A stretch of 64,000 nucleotides of DNA from Palsa-504 sp963789225 (GTDB lineage Bacteria; Actinomycetota; Actinomycetes; Streptosporangiales; Streptosporangiaceae): NCBI GenBank assembly GCA_963789225.1, contig CAWBKD010000013.1:310001-374000 (forward strand). Direction: 5' to 3'. Of this stretch, positions 1 through 8,239 are shown one piece after another. The notes beneath the pieces are model-generated. The model was not told the DNA's origin and did no database searches. It was given only the letters and a program-made list of their open reading frames with translations. A program made the position numbers and the translations under genes. The stretch's first letter is position 1; each line of letters opens with the position of its first letter.

Positions 1-174
1 GCACCAGCAGTAGAGCAGCGGGCCGGCGGCCAGGAACCGCACGCCGCTCATCGTCAGCGGCGGCAGGCTGCGGACAGCGACCCGCATCGCGACAAACGTC
101 GAGCCCCACGCCAGGTAGACGACGGCCAGCGCTGCGGCCACTCTGCCGCGCGGCGTCACCGGTGTGCCTGACAT
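1..174 (-). CDS. EamA/DMT-superfamily transporter, N-terminal part (runs off left edge)
   Basis: The first 58 codons of a minus-strand gene whose remainder lies left of the window. The start is ATG at 174-172. After a short polar N-terminus (MSGTPVTPRGR) comes a first membrane helix containing AWGSTFVAMRVAV and then PPLTMSGVRFLAAG. This is the usual opening of EamA-domain drug/metabolite exporters (family knowledge). Ten-helix members of this family export small metabolites or drugs across the inner membrane; the substrate cannot be read from this piece. Its upstream region faces the GlxA-like pseudogene at 288, so the two would be divergently transcribed. Confidence 0.75.
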   Translation of the reverse strand, partial: MSGTPVTPRGRVAAALAVVYLAWGSTFVAMRVAVRSLPPLTMSGVRFLAAGPLLYCWC

Positions 175-287
175 GCCGCAGCGCCTCCCCGGTCGTGATC
201 TGCTTTCCATCAGCCTCCCAGGCCGCGCCAGTCACAGCTGCATCGCAGGACAGTCACAGGTCCCGCAGTTCCTGCCAGACTGAGACG

Positions 288-737
288 GTGCTGCGCAACA
301 TCGCCGTTCCGGCCCTGGCGCCGGTGCCGGCCTTCGAGTTCGGCGTAGTCTGCGAAGCCTTCGGCCTGGACCGCGCGCCGCCGGGGCTGCCCGCCTACGA
401 CTTCGCGGTTTGCGCGAGCAGGTCACGCCGGTGCCCACGACGTCCGGCTTCGCCGTGCTACCCGGCCACGACCTGAGCCGCCTCGCCGACGCGGACCTGA
501 TCATCGTCCTGGGCGCGGCGCCGCCGACACCGCCACCGCCGGCCATGCTGGTGCGGCAGCTGCACGACGCCGTGGCGCGCGGCGCCACGGTCGCCAGCGC
601 CTGCACCGGCGCGTTCGTGCTGGCCGCGGCCGGCCTGCTGGACGGCCGGCGGGTCACCACCCACTGGCTGTACGCGCCGCTGCTGGCCAGCCTCTACCCT
701 CAGCTGAGGGTCGAGGCCGACCGGCTCTACATCCGGC
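288..737 (+). pseudogene. GlxA-like regulator remnant (DJ-1/PfpI domain), frameshifted and truncated
   Basis: Reading begins at GTG 288 (LRNIAVPALAPVPAFEFGVV) and the frame breaks at about 405-412. It continues in another frame as REQVTPVPTTSGFAVLPGHD, then ADADLIIVLG and ATVASACTGAFVLAAAGLLD. Together this is the amidotransferase-like DJ-1/PfpI half of a GlxA-type AraC regulator, with the GACTGAF-like nucleophile-elbow region (ASACTGAF) visible. Homology stops near 735 (ADRLYI), and the AraC DNA-binding half that should follow is absent. One frameshift plus loss of the C-terminal half makes it a pseudogene. Confidence 0.75.
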
Positions 738-1256
738 CCGTTCGCTCGTCCTTGTCAAGGATCCAGTCCGAAGCCTCCTCAGCAGGCGCGACTGCGCCAC
801 GACCCTCGCACTCTGCACAGCACGAACACGCGGTTGAGGCCCCGCTGCAGGTCAGGGTGATCGGGCCAGATTAACTGGCGAGGAGCCCTCTCGGAACCGA
901 TCACAGCCCGCCTTCCACGGCAGCAAGCAGCGTGATCGTTTGCCGCTCAATCAGGCCCGCGCAGGTACTGGCCACCACGGCGGGCCGACTTATCTGGCAC
1001 CGGACAATCAGCCAGCAGGCCGACGAGAGCCGGGAACGCACACCGGGCCAGGGGCGGGCGGCAGGATGTTCGATCCGTACGGTGCAAAGCGGCACAGTCA
1101 ACGAACGTGGCAGCAGCGTATGGCGGCTCCGTGCGGGCAGGCACTTTGGCGGGCACGGTCCCGTGGTCATTTCTCTGTCATGGTGATGCTTTGAAGTCTC
1201 TGGACTGCGGAAACGCTGGGCTTTCGATGGCGGGCCACAGGAAGAGAGCCGCGACC
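738..1256. other. Intergenic stretch without recognisable gene
   Basis: About 520 bases between the GlxA remnant and the recombinase remnant. Open frames exist on both strands, but none gives a protein pattern I recognise, none has a convincing ribosome binding site, and they overlap one another. I regard it as eroded sequence. Confidence 0.5.
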
Positions 1257-2174
1257 ATGACCGCACCGCGACCGCGTTCCCCGCAGCAGCCCAAGCAGCT
1301 GGATGCGGGGATATTCCAGGCCGAGATCAGCTCGTTCGCGCTGCGGCTGGCCGCCGAGGGCAAGGCCGCCAAGACGATCCGGACCCACACCGAGGCGGTG
1401 CAGTGGTCCGCCGCCGCCCGCCTACCCGGCCGGGCCAGCTGGGAGCAGGTGGACCGACAGGACATCCAGCAGTAGATGACATGGCTGCTGGACCGCTACA
1501 GCGACGCCTACGCCAGCAACCAGTACCGTGCCCTGCAGCAGTTCTTCAAATGGCTGGCCGCCGAAGACCAGCTGCCCGACCCGATGGAAGGGCTGCAGCC
1601 GCCGCGCGTTACCCAGAAGATGGTCCCGGTCTTCACCGGCGAGGAGCTGACCAGGCTGGAACATGCCTGTGCGGGCCGCAGCTTCGCGCAGCGCCGTGAT
1701 ACCGCGATCATCGCGGTATTCCGGGCGACCGGCATCCGGCTGTCCGAGCTGGCCGGCCTGCGGTATGACCCTGGTGACCCGCGGCATAGCGACATCGACC
1801 TGTGGCAGCGGGAGATCACCGTCCGCGGCAAGGGCGGCAAGGACCACATCGTCAGGATCGGCCACCAGACAGCCCGCGGCCTCGACCGGTACCTGCGGGC
1901 CCGCGCCGGGCACGCCCAGGCCTGGCGGCCCCGGCTGTGGCTGGGCGTGAACAACCGGGAACCGCTGACCGCCGCTGGCATCTACCAGCTGATCGCCCGC
2001 CGCCGCGGCCAGCAGTGCGACGTGGACGCCTACTCGCACCGGTTCCGGCACCACTTCAGCCACACCTGGCTGGACCGCGGCGGCCCCGAGGGCGACCTGA
2101 TGGATTCAATGGCTGGGCCTCCCCGCAGCGCCCGCGCCCGCCGCACCTACGACCGCATCATGACCGACACCTGA
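1257..2174 (+). pseudogene. Tyrosine recombinase (phage-type integrase) with in-frame amber codon and C-terminal frameshifts
   Basis: The start is ATG 1257. The SAM-like N-terminal domain (RLAAEGKAAKTIRTHTEAVQ) is followed by an in-frame TAG at 1473-1475, after which the same frame continues through RYSDAYASNQYRALQQFFKW and the catalytic domain. Visible family features are the first Arg region (ATGIRLSELAGLR), the Lys strand (VRGKGGKDHIVRIG) and the HRFRHHFSHTWLDRGG box. The next box is broken: DGFNGWASPQ lies in another frame near 2100-2130, and RARRTYDRIM returns to the first frame. The region carrying the Tyr nucleophile is scrambled. At least one nonsense change and two frame shifts indicate a dead gene. 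Confidence 0.85.
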
Positions 2175-2389
2175 GACCGCCGGCCTGACCACGCCAACGC
2201 TGCCGGGGGGGCTGATACCGGTGAGCGGCACACGATCCTCCGCGAAGCCCCTGATCTGGCGGGCCTGGGGCTAACAGGGGCCTGGGCCAGCGGCGCAGCC
2301 GTTCGGTGGGACATTTGCCGGCCGGGGCAGAAGCAGGCCCGCCGCACCCCGCGTGCGGATCAAGATCACGGCTACGCCGGTGAGCTGGT

Positions 2390-2464
2390 TCAGTGCCTGC
2401 GGATGAACAGGACGACAAGCACGATGATCGCGATGAGGACGATTGTTCCGAAGCCGATAAACAT
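2390..2464 (-). CDS. 24-residue hydrophobic membrane peptide
   Basis: A tiny minus-strand gene, ATG 2464-2462 to TGA 2392-2390, encoding MFIGFGTIVLIAIIVLVVLF followed by IRRH. It is one membrane helix with a positively charged C-terminal tail. A strong ribosome binding site (GGAAGG) lies about 8 bases upstream of the ATG. Small hydrophobic peptides like this are common beside stress genes in actinomycetes. It sits upstream of the CsbD and membrane-protein genes on the same strand but in the opposite map direction to a shared transcript. Function unknown. Confidence 0.6.
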   Translation of the reverse strand: MFIGFGTIVLIAIIVLVVLFIRRH

Positions 2465-2676
2465 TGGGGGATTCCTTCCGTTTCTGCGGGGCTCGAGACG
2501 GTAAGCCGGGGCGGGGAGCCTCGCGGGGGCAGGACGGCGCCCCGTGGGGCCGTGTGTGACGGGATCTTGGGGGTCCTTTGGTCAGGTGTGGTGGTGGCGG
2601 TCAGGTCCGGGGGGGCTAGGGGGCCCGGGTGGTGGCGGCGCGGCGGGCGTGAGTGAGGGCTCCCGCGCGGCAGGGG

Positions 2677-2850
2677 TTAGCGCTTGAGGGCGTCCTTGAC
2701 TTTCGCCCCGGCCTGCTTGAGGTTGCCCTTGGCCTGGTCAGCGCGGCCTTCGGCGCGCAGGCGCCGGCTGCCGGTGAGCCGGCCGGCGGTCTTCTTGCAG
2801 GAGCCTTTGACTGCTTGGGCCTTGTGCGCGATCTTCCTGGAGATACTCAT
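2677..2850 (-). CDS. CsbD-like small stress protein
   Basis: A 57-residue basic, lysine/alanine-rich protein (MSISRKIAHKAQAVKGSCKK ... GRADQAKGNLKQAGAKVKDA). The internal AEGRADQAKGNLKQAGAKVKDALK pattern is the hallmark of the CsbD family, which in other bacteria is induced by general stress. The start ATG 2850-2848 has AAAGG a few bases upstream. A longer in-frame reading exists upstream but lacks family similarity. The gene lies 19 bases downstream of the two-helix membrane protein (2870-3382) on the same strand, so the two are probably co-transcribed from the promoter next to the TetR operator. Confidence 0.8.
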   Translation of the reverse strand: MSISRKIAHKAQAVKGSCKKTAGRLTGSRRLRAEGRADQAKGNLKQAGAKVKDALKR

Positions 2851-2869
2851 GGGGGCTGCCTTTCGGGAG

Positions 2870-3382
2870 TCATTTCGCGGGCGCGGGCACGCTGGCGGGG
2901 GTCTGAGCGTCGGGGGCATCGGCGGTCTGGCCGGGCAGCGTCTCTGGCCGCCCGGCGGACCGGCGTGCGGCCGGGCGCGACCGGCGCGGCCGGGGGCTGC
3001 CGGCGCCGTCGCCGGGCGTGCTGGCGGTGAAGTTCCGTTGTTCGTCGAGGACCGTGTGGACGCGGGCGGTGTCGCGCTGGCTGATCAGGTCGTCGCGGTG
3101 CTGGCTGACGGCGGCGGTCTCGCGGCGGGACTGCGCCAGCGAGGCCCTCGCCGCGCGGCCGCGCCGCGAGCTACGGCCGGCCGCCAGCAGGCTCAGCCCG
3201 CCCATTGCCAGCGCGCCGACGACGATGCCATACAGGAACACGGTGCCGGTGGAGCCGGTCACGTGGTAACCGAACACCGCGAAATGGGCCACCGCATGGG
3301 CGTGACCGCCATTGGCCAGGACCCCGGCCACGCCGGCGATCACCGCGGCGACCAGGATGACCAGCCCGAGAATGACGATCAT
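2870..3382 (-). CDS. Two-helix membrane protein with charged, disordered C-terminus
   Basis: 170 residues. Residues 1-24 (MIVILGLVILVAAVIAGVAG...) and about 46-66 (GTVFLYGIVVGALAMGGLSL) are membrane segments. An arginine-rich region follows, with a short amphipathic stretch of Gln/Asp/Arg, then a Pro/Ala/Arg-rich tail. GGAG lies eight bases before the ATG (3382-3380). The arrangement resembles small LapA-like integral membrane proteins, but no domain can be named. It is divergent from the TetR gene across a palindrome-rich promoter, so it is a likely regulatory target of that repressor together with the downstream csbD-like gene. Confidence 0.65.
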   Translation of the reverse strand: MIVILGLVILVAAVIAGVAGVLANGGHAHAVAHFAVFGYHVTGSTGTVFLYGIVVGALAMGGLSLLAAGRSSRRGRAARASLAQSRRETAAVSQHRDDLISQRDTARVHTVLDEQRNFTASTPGDGAGSPRPRRSRPAARRSAGRPETLPGQTADAPDAQTPASVPAPAK

Positions 3383-3392
3383 GAGATGCTCC

Positions 3393-3460
3393 GGTCTAAA
3401 ACACTGTAGACCTACAGTAAAACACCAAAATACTTCTATGTCTACACCGTAGACCTACAT
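3393..3460. promoter_or_regulatory. Palindromic operator region of the divergent TetR gene
   Basis: The AT-rich spacer between the membrane-protein gene and tetR holds two copies of GTAGACCTAC (3406-3415 region and 3449-3458). The first is an almost perfect palindrome, ACTGTAG-AC-CTACAGT (3403-3418). The second overlaps another inverted repeat, GTCTAC-ACC-GTAGAC (3440-3454). A further GGTCTA/TAGACC pair spans 3393-3412. Repeated short palindromes between divergent genes, one of which encodes a TetR protein, are typical autoregulatory operators. Confidence 0.7.
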
Positions 3461-3513
3461 CGATAGAGTATGGTGGTCTGCATCCGCTCACCAGGAGGGG
3501 ACGGTGCCCCGTC

Positions 3514-4236
3514 ATGACCACCCCGGCCGCCCGCGCCTCCGACGGCGGCAAGATCACCCGCGATGCCGTGCTGGCCGCCGCGCTGGAGATCATCGACCGC
3601 GACGGCGCCGACGCGCTGTCCATGCGCCGCCTGGCCCGCGCCCTGGACCGGGACCCGATGATCCTCTACCGGCACGCACCGGGCAAGGCCGCCCTGCTCG
3701 ACGGCGTCGCCGAGACCGTCCTGGCCCAGCTGCACGTCGACTCCGCCGACCCGGACTGGGCCGGCCAGCTGCGGGAGGTCGCCCGCCGCTTTCGCGCGCT
3801 GGCGCTGGCCCACCCGCACGTGGTGCCGCTGATCGTCACGCGGCCGCTGGCCACCCCGCTCGGGCTGCGCCCTCTCGGCACCTTGCGCCCCCTGGAGGAC
3901 ATCCTGGCCCTGCTCACCCGCGCCGGGTTCAGCGGGCCCGACGCCCTGCACATCTACCGCGCCCTGTTCGGGTTCCTGCACGGCCACATCCTGGACGAGC
4001 TCCAGGAACTCACCGTCAGCCCCGACGAGACCGACGACCTGCTCCGGCTCGGCCTCCACCGGCTCCCGATCGGCGACTTCCCCCTGCTCCGCGGCCTGGC
4101 CCCCATCCTGGCCGCCTACGACGGCGCCGCCGAACTCGAACGCGGCCTCGACATCCTGCTCACCGGGCTGACCACCACCCTGACCCCCCCTGGCCAAACC
4201 CGCCCGCCCGCACCAGCACAGCAACCCGCCAGCTGA
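3514..4236 (+). CDS. TetR-family transcriptional repressor
   Basis: 240 residues. An N-terminal TetR helix-turn-helix (about residues 14-60) has the pattern TRDAVLAAALEIIDRDGADA, LSMRRLARALDRDPMILYRH. It is followed by a TetR_C-type ligand domain with HPHVVPLIVTRP and RALFGFLHGHILDELQEL. The C-terminus is Pro/Thr rich. The ATG at 3514 is preceded by AGGAGGGG at a slightly long spacing. A GTG at 3504 is in a different frame. The protein probably binds the palindromes at 3393-3460 and controls itself and the divergent 3382-2677 genes. The ligand is unknown. Confidence 0.88.
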   Translation: MTTPAARASDGGKITRDAVLAAALEIIDRDGADALSMRRLARALDRDPMILYRHAPGKAALLDGVAETVLAQLHVDSADPDWAGQLREVARRFRALALAHPHVVPLIVTRPLATPLGLRPLGTLRPLEDILALLTRAGFSGPDALHIYRALFGFLHGHILDELQELTVSPDETDDLLRLGLHRLPIGDFPLLRGLAPILAAYDGAAELERGLDILLTGLTTTLTPPGQTRPPAPAQQPAS

Positions 4237-4278
4237 CCCGCCCTCGCGGGCCCTTCACCAGGCGGCTCCTGGCACTGG

Positions 4279-4572
4279 CTACCCGGCGGTTACCGCAAGG
4301 GGGAAGCCTGCGGCGGCCTGCACAGCCTGGTCCAGGCTGGCGTAGACGGAAAAGACGCCGCCCAGGCCGGTCAGGTCGAGGAGGCGCCGCACCGGCCCGC
4401 GCGGCGCGGCGAGCAGCAGGTCACCGCGGCCTGCCGGGCAGGCCTGGGCGCCACGGATGCGCCTCAGGCGGACGAACCGCTCCAAGATAGTCGTGCCCTT
4501 GATGGATGATTCACCGGTCACGAACGGTATCGCAGTGTCCAGCTTCTCGCCGGCCCTCATGCGGCACGTCAT
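4279..4572 (-). pseudogene. Truncated STAS-domain (anti-sigma factor antagonist-like) protein
   Basis: 97 codons from ATG 4572-4570. The C-terminal 45 residues (GDLLLAAPRGPVRRLLDLTG, VFSVYASLDQAVQAAAG) match the last strand and helix of STAS-domain anti-anti-sigma factors. The first 50 residues do not look like the STAS beta sheet and lack the phosphorylatable Ser loop. I read it as a chimeric or frameshifted remnant of a SpoIIAA-like gene. Its ATG overlaps the stop of the preceding broken gene (ATGA). Confidence 0.55.
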
Positions 4573-4753
4573 CTCAGCCTTGCCAGTTCGGCCTCGATGT
4601 CACGCGCATTGGCCCGCTTGACCCTTACGCGGTGGTCGAGGGACTCGATCCTCTCCTTGACGAGCGCTGCGACGGCTGCATAGCCTCGACCAACTCGGCG
4701 AAGCAGTCGAGCACGATCTGCTTGCCGGTGATCGTTACCTTGCCATCCTGCAT
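4569..4753 (-). pseudogene. Frameshifted small gene of unknown family (KRAN-type C-terminus)
   Basis: Minus-strand reading MQDGKVTITGKQIVLDCFAE changes frame near 4680 and continues as VAALVKERIESLDHRVRVKR then ANARDIEAELARLR to a TGA at 4571-4569. The two halves together form an amphipathic, probably helical protein of about 60 residues. I know of similar unnamed actinobacterial proteins but no function. One frame change inside an otherwise smooth reading marks a broken gene or a sequence error. It overlaps the next gene by ATGA, so it was probably translationally coupled to it. Confidence 0.45.
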
Positions 4754-4890
4754 AGTCCGCAAGCTGGCCAGCGCGCCAAGGAGCGTGCCGCGACCCCTGC
4801 GGGTCGCTTCATCATCACCGGCGCCGCAGCCAAGACTCGGGGCTGGGACGCCCAGCACGGGCACCCCAGCCCCGGACGGCGCCTTGGTGG

Positions 4891-5619
4891 TCACTCATCC
4901 TGGACGGGACGAAACATCTCCCGGTCTATCCGGCCCTGTACGAGGTCCGCGGAGATCTCCCGCACTTTCCGGTTGATGTTCTGTGAGACCCGGCTCAGCA
5001 GCTGGAACGCCTCCTCGGGCGGGACACCGAATTCCGCGTTCAGGATGCCTTTGGCCTGCTCGATGGTCGCCCGCGACTCAAGTGCGGTGTGCAGGTTGTC
5101 GGTCATCCGGCGGCATTCCCGGTACAGGGCAGCGTTGCGCACAGCGGTGCCGCCCTGGGCTGCGAAGGTCAGCGCGATGTCGTGTGCGGCCCCCTGGAAG
5201 ACGTGCCGCTCCTGCCCGTAGAGCGCGACCGCGCCTGCCGGCCGCCGGTCTGTGCGCAGCGGCAGCACCAGGCAGCTACCAAACCCCGCCTTTTCAGCCG
5301 CCCGGCAGAACGCCGGCCAGCGAGACTCACCTGCGGTGTCATCCACGCGGCGGGGCTCGTTGTGCAGCAAGGTCTCCAACACGGGGCCCTCATGGCCGTC
5401 GAACTGCCGGTGCAGCTCGTCGATCCGGGGGTCGGACGCGGCAAAGGTCAGGGCCTGGCCGCCTGAGGCGACGGTCACCGCCGCCGCTGTGCATCCCGGG
5501 ACCAGCTCAACGCCCAGGTCAGTCAGCCGGCGCAGCGCCTCGTCCGGCATTTCGTCGTTCTTCAGCAGCTGTGCGACGCCGGCGATGCGGTCGGCGAGTG
5601 CCCGGGTGACGGTCACCAC
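4891..5619 (-). CDS. GAF-ANTAR domain protein (RNA-binding antitermination regulator)
   Basis: From about 5619 the protein reads VTVTRALADRIAGVAQLLKN, a GAF domain (about residues 20-165, with LTFAASDPRIDELHRQFDGH and GSCLVLPLRTD) and a C-terminal ANTAR domain (ALESRATIEQAKGILNAEFG ... AFQLLSRVSQNINRKVREIS). ANTAR domains bind paired RNA hairpins to prevent termination; the GAF part senses a small ligand. The frame is open further upstream to 5865, but that N-terminal extension is low complexity and unlike the family, so GTG 5619 or 5616 is the likelier start. No good ribosome binding site decides this. A paralogue lies at 6691. Confidence 0.8.
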   Translation of the reverse strand: MVTVTRALADRIAGVAQLLKNDEMPDEALRRLTDLGVELVPGCTAAAVTVASGGQALTFAASDPRIDELHRQFDGHEGPVLETLLHNEPRRVDDTAGESRWPAFCRAAEKAGFGSCLVLPLRTDRRPAGAVALYGQERHVFQGAAHDIALTFAAQGGTAVRNAALYRECRRMTDNLHTALESRATIEQAKGILNAEFGVPPEEAFQLLSRVSQNINRKVREISADLVQGRIDREMFRPVQDE

Positions 5620-6103
5620 CGGTGGCGCGTCCGTTCCGGCAGCGCTGATCCCATTCTCCGCACCTCCAGGCCGATCCGTGCCTCCACACTGTGCCCCTGC
5701 CACGAAGCCGGCGTCAAGGCCGCAAACCCGGCCAATGGTATGGCTTCGGTTCGTGAAGCTGGGTAAAGTGGCAACACCGGCACGGCAAGTGCGCGGACCT
5801 GCTCTCGAAACGGTGGGAGCCGGCCTGAAACCCTGAGCGACGCTCCGCCGTCGTTGCCGGCTCAAGTCACGTACCTGACTGTGGCCTCGAAACCTGCCGG
5901 GGCCGACCCCGGCAGGCGATGAGCGATCCTGCGTCGCTCCCCTTGTGCATCGAGCACGAGATGCGGAGGCCAGTCATGAAGACGGGAATGACCCGGCTAG
6001 GCCGGAGATCACCAGGCCGGACTCTCGCGGTGCCGCGACCGCATACCGGCGACTGGCTGCCCGCGGGGGCCGGCCAGTGGCGCCCGCACCGTAAGGGGCA
6101 CAG

Positions 6104-6675
6104 ATGACCGACATCATCGAGGTGATCCTGGCTGACCACAAGCGGATCCGCAGGATGCTGGGCGCGCTCGACGACGCCGCGAGCTACGGCGAGGATCCTT
6201 GCGCAGGCTGGATGCTGGCCCCGGTGTGGTGCAGGCTCGCCGACCTCTTCGAGCTGCACGCCGCGGCCGGGGAGGAGATCTGCTATCTGGCCCTGTTCGG
6301 GCAGGGCAGGCCGCGACCGCGCAGATGCAGGACGCGATCGCCAACCATGACGACTTCGACGAGGAGGTACGGGAAGCGGGTCTGCACGACGCCGGTTCTG
6401 CGCTCTGGTGGCGAGCGGTCGCCTCCGCCCTGTGGGCCAGCAGTGACCATGTTGCCCGTGAGCAGCGCGGTGCCCTGGCGGCTTTCGGTCGCCGCGCCGC
6501 CCCGGCGCTGCGCAATGAGCTTTGCCGCCAGTGGGCCGCGTTCATGGCGGCCCGCACTCGTGACGCAGCACCGGAACCGCGGATCCGCGGCCGCCTGGCC
6601 GGGCGAGCCCGGCCAGGCGCGACCCGTGACCGCGCTCTTTACTACGCACCCGGCCGATCTTGCTGCAGCTGCTGA
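6104..6675 (+). pseudogene. Hemerythrin HHE-domain protein, frameshifted
   Basis: ATG 6104 after AAGGGG. The first part reads MTDIIEVILADHKRIRRMLG, LADLFELHAAAGEEICYLAL, which gives the first iron-ligand His (ADHKRI) and HAAAGEE of a hemerythrin-like four-helix bundle. Near 6300 the frame shifts by one base and continues as AATAQMQDAIANHDDFDEEV ... ASSDHVAREQRGALAAFGRR, supplying the later HDD and DHVAREE-like ligand motifs, to a TGA at 6673. All helices are present, so this is a recent single-base lesion or a sequence error. Such proteins bind O2 or NO or sense redox state in the cytoplasm. It sits directly before a GAF-ANTAR gene. Confidence 0.7.
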
Positions 6676-6690
6676 GGGGGGTGAGCGGTG

Positions 6691-7479
6691 ATGGACGGAG
6701 AGCTGCTGTCGGAGACGTTCGTTGAGCTGACTGACACGCTGGTGGCCGGCTTTGACGTGATCGACTTCCTGCACGTGCTGACCGACCGCAGCGTGCAGCT
6801 GCTGGACGTCTCCGCCGCCGGGCTGCTGCTGGCCGACCCGCGCGGTGAGCTGCGCGTGGTGGCCGCCTCCAGCGAGGCCGCCCGGCTGGTTGAGCTGTTC
6901 CAGCTGCAAGACGATCAGGGTCCCTGCCTGGACTGCTTCCGGACCGGGCGGCCCGTCGCCGCCGCGGACCTGGCTGCCGCGGCGCGGCGCTGGCCGCGGT
7001 TCGCGCCGGCTGCCCGCCAGGCCGGGTTCGCCGCTGTGCAGGCCCTGCCGATGCGGCTGCGCGAGCAGGTCATCGGCGCGCTGAACCTGTTCCGTGCCGA
7101 TGCGGGCGCCCTGGCCCCGGCGGACATCCGCGTCGGCCAGGCGCTGGCCGACGTGGCCACGATCAGCTTGCTGCACGAGCGCAGCATGCGGCACAGCGAC
7201 ACCCTGAATGAGCAGCTGCAGACCGCGCTGAACAGCCGGGTCATCATCGAGCAGGCCAAGGGCAAGCTCGCCGAGCGCCTCGGGGTGGACATGGACCAGG
7301 CATTCACCCTGCTGCGCGGCCAGGCCAGGGCCAGCAACCGCCGCCTGTCCGACCTGGCCCAGGCCTTCGTCGACGGGTCAGAAACCCTTACCGGCCCCAC
7401 CGCGGGCAGGCCCCGGCCGCGGCTCCCCGGCACCGGGCAGCACCACCAGCCCCGGCCAGGCTCGAGGCCCACACCCTAG
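6691..7479 (+). CDS. GAF-ANTAR domain protein
   Basis: 262 residues. GAF domain about 15-165 (VIDFLHVLTDRSVQLLDVSA, LQDDQGPCLDCFRTGRPVAA, LPMRLREQVIGALNLFRADA), ANTAR domain about 170-230 (LQTALNSRVIIEQAKGKLAE, FTLLRGQARASNRRLSDLAQ), then a Pro/Arg-rich tail. The family acts by RNA binding and antitermination; the GAF module may sense a ligand or redox state. GAGGGGGG lies upstream of two adjacent starts (GTG 6688, ATG 6691). The gene follows the hemerythrin gene closely, and the pair may be one operon. About 40% of positions appear shared with the GAF-ANTAR protein at 4891 by eye. Confidence 0.88.
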   Translation: MDGELLSETFVELTDTLVAGFDVIDFLHVLTDRSVQLLDVSAAGLLLADPRGELRVVAASSEAARLVELFQLQDDQGPCLDCFRTGRPVAAADLAAAARRWPRFAPAARQAGFAAVQALPMRLREQVIGALNLFRADAGALAPADIRVGQALADVATISLLHERSMRHSDTLNEQLQTALNSRVIIEQAKGKLAERLGVDMDQAFTLLRGQARASNRRLSDLAQAFVDGSETLTGPTAGRPRPRLPGTGQHHQPRPGSRPTP

Positions 7480-7882
7480 ACCTCGCCAGCGCCGCAGCAC
7501 GCCGCCGCTGCGGAGCGCAACGCCGCGACAAGCCCCGGTGTTCTCGCCGGTAAGTGTCTCAGGGCTGCGGGTGATTCTCCTAACCGAGGAGGTCCTCGAC
7601 TAGCAGCCCACGATCGTCGGTGACACCGTGGTCCTGGACCAGCGCCGGGCGATCGTCGTAGACGCCCGAGTCTACGCCGGGGCTGCTTGGCTACCGGCTG
7701 CGACCCGAGCTCGACGCCACATACGAGACGATGGCCAGCCTGCTCAGCGCCACCATAACAAGATTAGTCATCATGGTCCTGTCCACGCCCGGCAATGGCG
7801 ACGCACCGCATCCCAGGCGCACCCGTTCGGAGCAGCAGGAACGGCCGGATGGGTCCCTTCAGGCCATGGGATCGCCAGCCCG
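7480..7882. other. Intergenic stretch, possibly eroded coding DNA
   Basis: No intact gene. A plus-strand reading near 7680-7780 gives GLLGYRLRPELDATYETMAS, which looks protein-like but has no start, changes frame at both ends and belongs to no family I recognise. Confidence 0.35.
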
Positions 7883-8239
7883 CTAGCGCAGCACCAGGCC
7901 GTCCGCCGCCATCACTGCCTCGTCCACGCTTGCGTAAACGGGGAATAGGTCCGTCATGATCGGCAGCTTGAGAACCCGCCGGGCTTTCCCCCGCGCCCCG
8001 GCGAGCACCAGGTCCCCGCCAGCTTCCAGGGCCTGTCCCCGTGCCCGGACCAGGACCCCGAGGACCGCGCAGTCGACGAAGTCCAGGCCGGACAGGTCGG
8101 CGACGACGTGAGGGTTCTGGGTGACGGCTCCGGTGAGCGCGTCCTGCAGGCATGCGGCGTCGGCAATGTCTAGTTCCCCGCAAAGCGTGACGATGACGTG
8201 ACCGTGGTGGTCGCAGATGGCTGGCCTGGTGCCGGTCAT
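7883..8239 (-). CDS. STAS-domain anti-sigma factor antagonist
   Basis: 118 residues from ATG 8239-8237, which follows GGAGGGGG. The complete STAS fold pattern is present: HVIVTLCGELDIADAACLQD, HVVADLSGLDFVDCAVLGVL, GGDLVLAGARGKARRVLKLP, LFPVYASVDEAVMAA. Family members bind anti-sigma kinases and are switched by phosphorylation of a Ser in a DSSGL loop. Here that loop reads DCAVL, so the usual phospho-acceptor is missing and the switch may be constitutive. The truncated STAS gene at 4279 is a relative. Confidence 0.85.
   Translation of the reverse strand: MTGTRPAICDHHGHVIVTLCGELDIADAACLQDALTGAVTQNPHVVADLSGLDFVDCAVLGVLVRARGQALEAGGDLVLAGARGKARRVLKLPIMTDLFPVYASVDEAVMAADGLVLR

Noticed and set aside
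3504..4490. 328-codon plus-strand frame over tetR
   Set aside because: Arg/Pro-rich shadow in another frame; the TetR frame has a clear helix-turn-helix and ligand domain.
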